Assembly: GCA_022567815.1 (NCBI GenBank)
Contig: JADFGI010000184.1
Location: 1-6,422 of the forward strand
Source: Nitrospinota bacterium
GTDB taxonomy: Bacteria; Nitrospinota; Nitrospinia; Nitrospinales; VA-1
Direction of reading: 5' to 3'
Length of the DNA: 6,422 nt
Of this stretch, positions 6,040 through 6,422 are shown in pieces. The position numbers were made by a program, and so were the translations under genes. How positions within the stretch are numbered: position 1 is the stretch's first letter; each line of letters opens with the position of its first letter. Below the pieces are notes generated by a model. That model was given only the letters and a program-made list of their open reading frames with translations. It did not search any database and was not told where the DNA came from.

Positions 6040-6422
6040 TTGCCCCATTTAGCTATTGAAAAGCTCTCAGGCAAACACGATGTCGAGGGGTTCGACTGCG
6101 GAAAAATAGAACTGAATTGCTTCCTGCGGGTCCACGCACTTAATAACCAGCAAGCTGGTAGCGTTCAGACTTACGTGGCCTGTCGGGGAAAAAAGGTTGT
6201 AGGCTATTACAGTCTGACGGTGGGTTCGGTCGGAAAGCACTACGCCGGGTACATATCACTCGGTTCGGCATCAAACGGTTCGAGCCTGTACGGCGGCGTC
6301 CACCATGACGATCACGGTGATTCCTTGCACTACGGCGGGCACCACCGAGACCGCGGGCATCACTCCTACGTGGGCTACTCGCCCGGTTATTCCTACTATT
6401 CGTATCCGTATCGGTCCGCCTT
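6040..6422 (+). CDS. TacT-like GNAT toxin N-terminus running in frame into His/Gly/Tyr-rich sequence; open at right edge
   Basis: The frame starts at TTG 6040, 8 bases after the antitoxin stop, and gives 127 codons to the window edge with no stop. Residues 1-64 resemble the start of TacT-type acetyltransferase toxins: LSGKHDVEGFDCGKIELNCF (residues 10-29), LRVHALNNQQAG, TYVAC, then VVGYYSLTVGSV (53-64). Known relatives (about 160-175 residues) block translation by acetylating aminoacyl-tRNA. After Val64 the similarity stops. The acetyl-CoA loop (R/Q-x-x-G-x-G/A) and the catalytic tyrosine region expected next are absent. Instead residues 68-127 are half His, Gly and Tyr. No alternative frame restores toxin motifs after the break. 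The toxin is therefore probably inactive, either a genuine fusion or deletion or a misassembled join. The TTG start is inferred from family N-termini; no strong ribosome site is seen. Confidence 0.7.
   Translation, partial: MPHLAIEKLSGKHDVEGFDCGKIELNCFLRVHALNNQQAGSVQTYVACRGKKVVGYYSLTVGSVGKHYAGYISLGSASNGSSLYGGVHHDDHGDSLHYGGHHRDRGHHSYVGYSPGYSYYSYPYRSA
6241..6422 (+). other. His/Gly/Tyr-rich coding segment fused to the toxin fragment
   Basis: Residues 68-127 of the toxin frame contain 8 His, 11 Gly and 11 Tyr in 60 positions, with HH pairs at 88-89, 101-102 and 107-108 and a Tyr-rich end SYYSYPYR. The beginning, YAGYISLGSASNGSS, resembles the region after signal cleavage in small exported His/Tyr-rich proteins. 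Its own start and signal peptide are absent here. It looks like the body of another gene joined to the toxin at about 6230-6245. Function unknown; metal binding is only a compositional guess. Confidence 0.45.

Overview
This window looks like a chromosomal piece of a flagellated Gram-negative bacterium of moderate GC. The genes have recognisable bacterial promoters, including a sigma-28 promoter. The intergenic DNA carries short degenerate repeats of a kind scattered through many environmental genomes, such as Deltaproteobacteria, Nitrospinota and Nitrospirota. I cannot name the organism; those phyla are a guess from the style of the repeats and proteins.

Layout. Positions 1-1968 (minus strand) hold sucC and sucD, the two subunits of succinyl-CoA synthetase. 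They overlap by an ATGA, and sucD runs off the left edge. A TTGACA / extended -10 promoter lies just upstream of sucC. Positions 1969-2433 have no gene and contain a mosaic of degenerate short repeats. Positions 2434-4507 (minus) hold fliS (flagellin chaperone) and fliD (filament cap), transcribed fliD then fliS from a near-consensus sigma-28 promoter at 4560-4587. Positions 4588-5023 have no gene. They contain a 262-bp element with 18-bp terminal inverted repeats (MITE-like), with a REP-type inverted repeat nested inside it. Positions 5024-5662 (plus) encode a small DEDDy-type 3'-5' exonuclease whose N-terminus carries a perfect sliding-clamp-binding pentapeptide, QLDLF. Positions 5765 to the right edge hold a TacA/DUF1778 antitoxin with its own promoter and operator-like dyad. 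It is followed by a TacT-like GNAT toxin reading frame that loses toxin similarity after about 64 residues and continues in frame into a His/Gly/Tyr-rich sequence.

How the genes work together. sucCD is a housekeeping TCA-cycle pair (or reductive TCA, depending on the host). fliDS is a late-class flagellar operon: FliS escorts flagellin and FliD caps the growing filament. The MITE-like element sits between the divergent fliD and exonuclease promoters. The toxin-antitoxin pair would normally be autoregulated and act on charged tRNA, but the toxin as read here lacks its catalytic core. It is probably inactive, or the join is an assembly artefact.

The items most worth a second look are the toxin/His-rich junction, the clamp-motif exonuclease, and the MITE with its nested repeat.
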